This document shows positions 49,457 to 49,975 of a stretch of 49,975 nt of DNA, piece after piece; positions within the stretch are counted from its first letter, which is position 1, and every line of letters starts with the position of its first letter. Under the pieces are notes generated by a model. The model was given only the letters and a program-made list of their open reading frames with translations. It made no database searches and had not been told where the DNA came from. A program made the position numbers and the translations under genes. The DNA lies in NCBI GenBank assembly GCA_017470245.1, contig JAFUEV010000004.1:1-49975 (forward strand). The letters are read 5' to 3'. The stretch comes from a bacterium. GTDB taxonomy: Bacteria; Cyanobacteriota; Vampirovibrionia; Gastranaerophilales; Gastranaerophilaceae.

Positions 49457-49696
49457 TTATGCTTCAATAAATAGTCTTCTACCTACAATATTGGGCTGTC
49501 CGTTATAATATCCTGCAAAATAACCGCCTTTTACAGGTTTGTTTATTCCGTAGTTTTTACCTTGAGTTACTTGAATAAAAGGATTTTCATAGGAATTCAT
49601 ACTTTTGTTTAAACTTGCGGTTGAGGTTTGTTTTACTCCTGTTGTATTTGAAGTATATAATACCTGTGACAACATATTCCTTAACCTGTTAATCAT
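49457..49696 (-). CDS. Small protein of unknown function
   Basis: The 79-residue frame has GAGGA 8 bases before the ATG. It opens 'MINRLRNMLSQVLYTSNTTG', similar in its Met-Ile-x-x-Leu start to the tagged proteins but without a clear S-F-x-G end. The C-terminal half is Gly/Asn/Tyr-rich ('NPFIQVTQGKNYGINKPVKG' and 'GYFAGYYNGQPNIVG'), ending in 'GRRLFIEA'. No membrane segment. The stop lies next to the strong terminator. Family unknown. Confidence 0.6.
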   Translation of the reverse strand: MINRLRNMLSQVLYTSNTTGVKQTSTASLNKSMNSYENPFIQVTQGKNYGINKPVKGGYFAGYYNGQPNIVGRRLFIEA

Positions 49697-49975
49697 TTAT
49701 TAATCCTCGCTAACATACACATAAATTCTTTTAATGATATTTTTTGTATTGTCACTATTATATCAGTTATTTATTCATAAAGTGAAATAATTCGTTAAAA
49801 ATCCTCTGTTAATATTATGAAAAATATATTATATTTATTCAGATTAATATTATTTCTTTATATAAAGCGTTTAAAAATTTTTAAATATGGGAATTTATAA
49901 ATATATATCGCAAAAGACAGATTAAAATAAAAAAATAAAAAATAATAAATAATAAGAAAAAATAAATAGAAAAAA
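49697..49975. other. AT-rich terminal stretch without genes
   Basis: These 279 bases to the window end are almost entirely A and T, the last about 55 being A runs broken by T and G. I see no gene, clear hairpin or repeat unit. It could contain a promoter for genes beyond the window. Confidence 0.5.

Noticed and set aside
1..49975. CRISPR array, insertion sequence, transposase, integrase or prophage
   Set aside because: No regularly spaced short direct repeats and no transposase, integrase, Cas, capsid or terminase protein is present. The orphan methyltransferase and DUF1653-like gene are the only hints of mobile origin.
1..49975. tRNA genes
   Set aside because: I looked for the TTCGA-type T-loop in a cloverleaf context; the occurrences I saw lie within coding sequence or lack matching arms.

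Overview
The window is AT-rich (roughly 30% GC by eye), gene-dense DNA from a didermic bacterium. I read it as most likely a gut member of the non-photosynthetic cyanobacterial sister group (Vampirovibrionia/Melainabacteria, order Gastranaerophilales). The pointers are a Skp/OmpH chaperone, an SLH-domain envelope protein of cyanobacterial style, a Gap2-like GAPDH, a plant/proteobacterial-type GshA, a flagellar-type FliOPQR export gate, and many lineage-specific proteins opening with 'M-x-I-x-x-I' tags. The assignment is an inference; no rRNA or tRNA gene is visible to confirm it.

Layout. 1-3181: end of mtnA (methionine salvage), a promoter and skp, then overlapping gshB-gshA (glutathione synthesis). 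3342-6050: a large RTX-like protein. 6188-10489: asnS, small unknown genes and fusA. 10560-16425: an accessory block of lineage-specific proteins, comprising a tandem-duplicated protein, a protein with four ~68-residue repeats, an HNH nuclease-like protein, a large membrane protein and small tagged proteins. 16569-19399: an SLH protein and an anti-sigma/ECF sigma/LTXXQ periplasmic protein operon (envelope stress). 19478-22075: two tandem PlsC acyltransferases and two WG-repeat proteins. 22252-29580: gap, a radical SAM protein with its SPASM-like cysteines at the N-terminus, a NUMOD3-like tagged protein, glyQ, an amino-acid permease and a LOG protein. 29707-33329: a second RTX-like protein, a compositionally odd island with a ten-base G tract, and an orphan DNA methyltransferase. 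33560-37092: a fliN/sctQ-like gene followed by fliO, fliP, fliQ, fliR. 37514-39638: flotillin and its NfeD partner. 39779-42249: gltX and a GT2 glycosyltransferase. 42834-47147: metW-metX-metY-cca. 47165-49696: a paralogue of the 13866 membrane protein plus small unknown proteins.

How it fits together. Housekeeping genes (asnS, fusA, gap, glyQ, gltX, cca, methionine and glutathione synthesis) are interleaved with surface and secretion functions. The most interesting material is threefold: a recurring N-terminal tag (Met-x-Ile-x-x-Ile, a disordered Ser/Asn/Lys stretch, then S/A-F-x-G) on otherwise unrelated proteins; a flagellar/type III gate whose C-ring-type protein carries an ideal internal Shine-Dalgarno and ATG; and two RTX-like proteins that share a C-terminal module, possibly a secretion signal.
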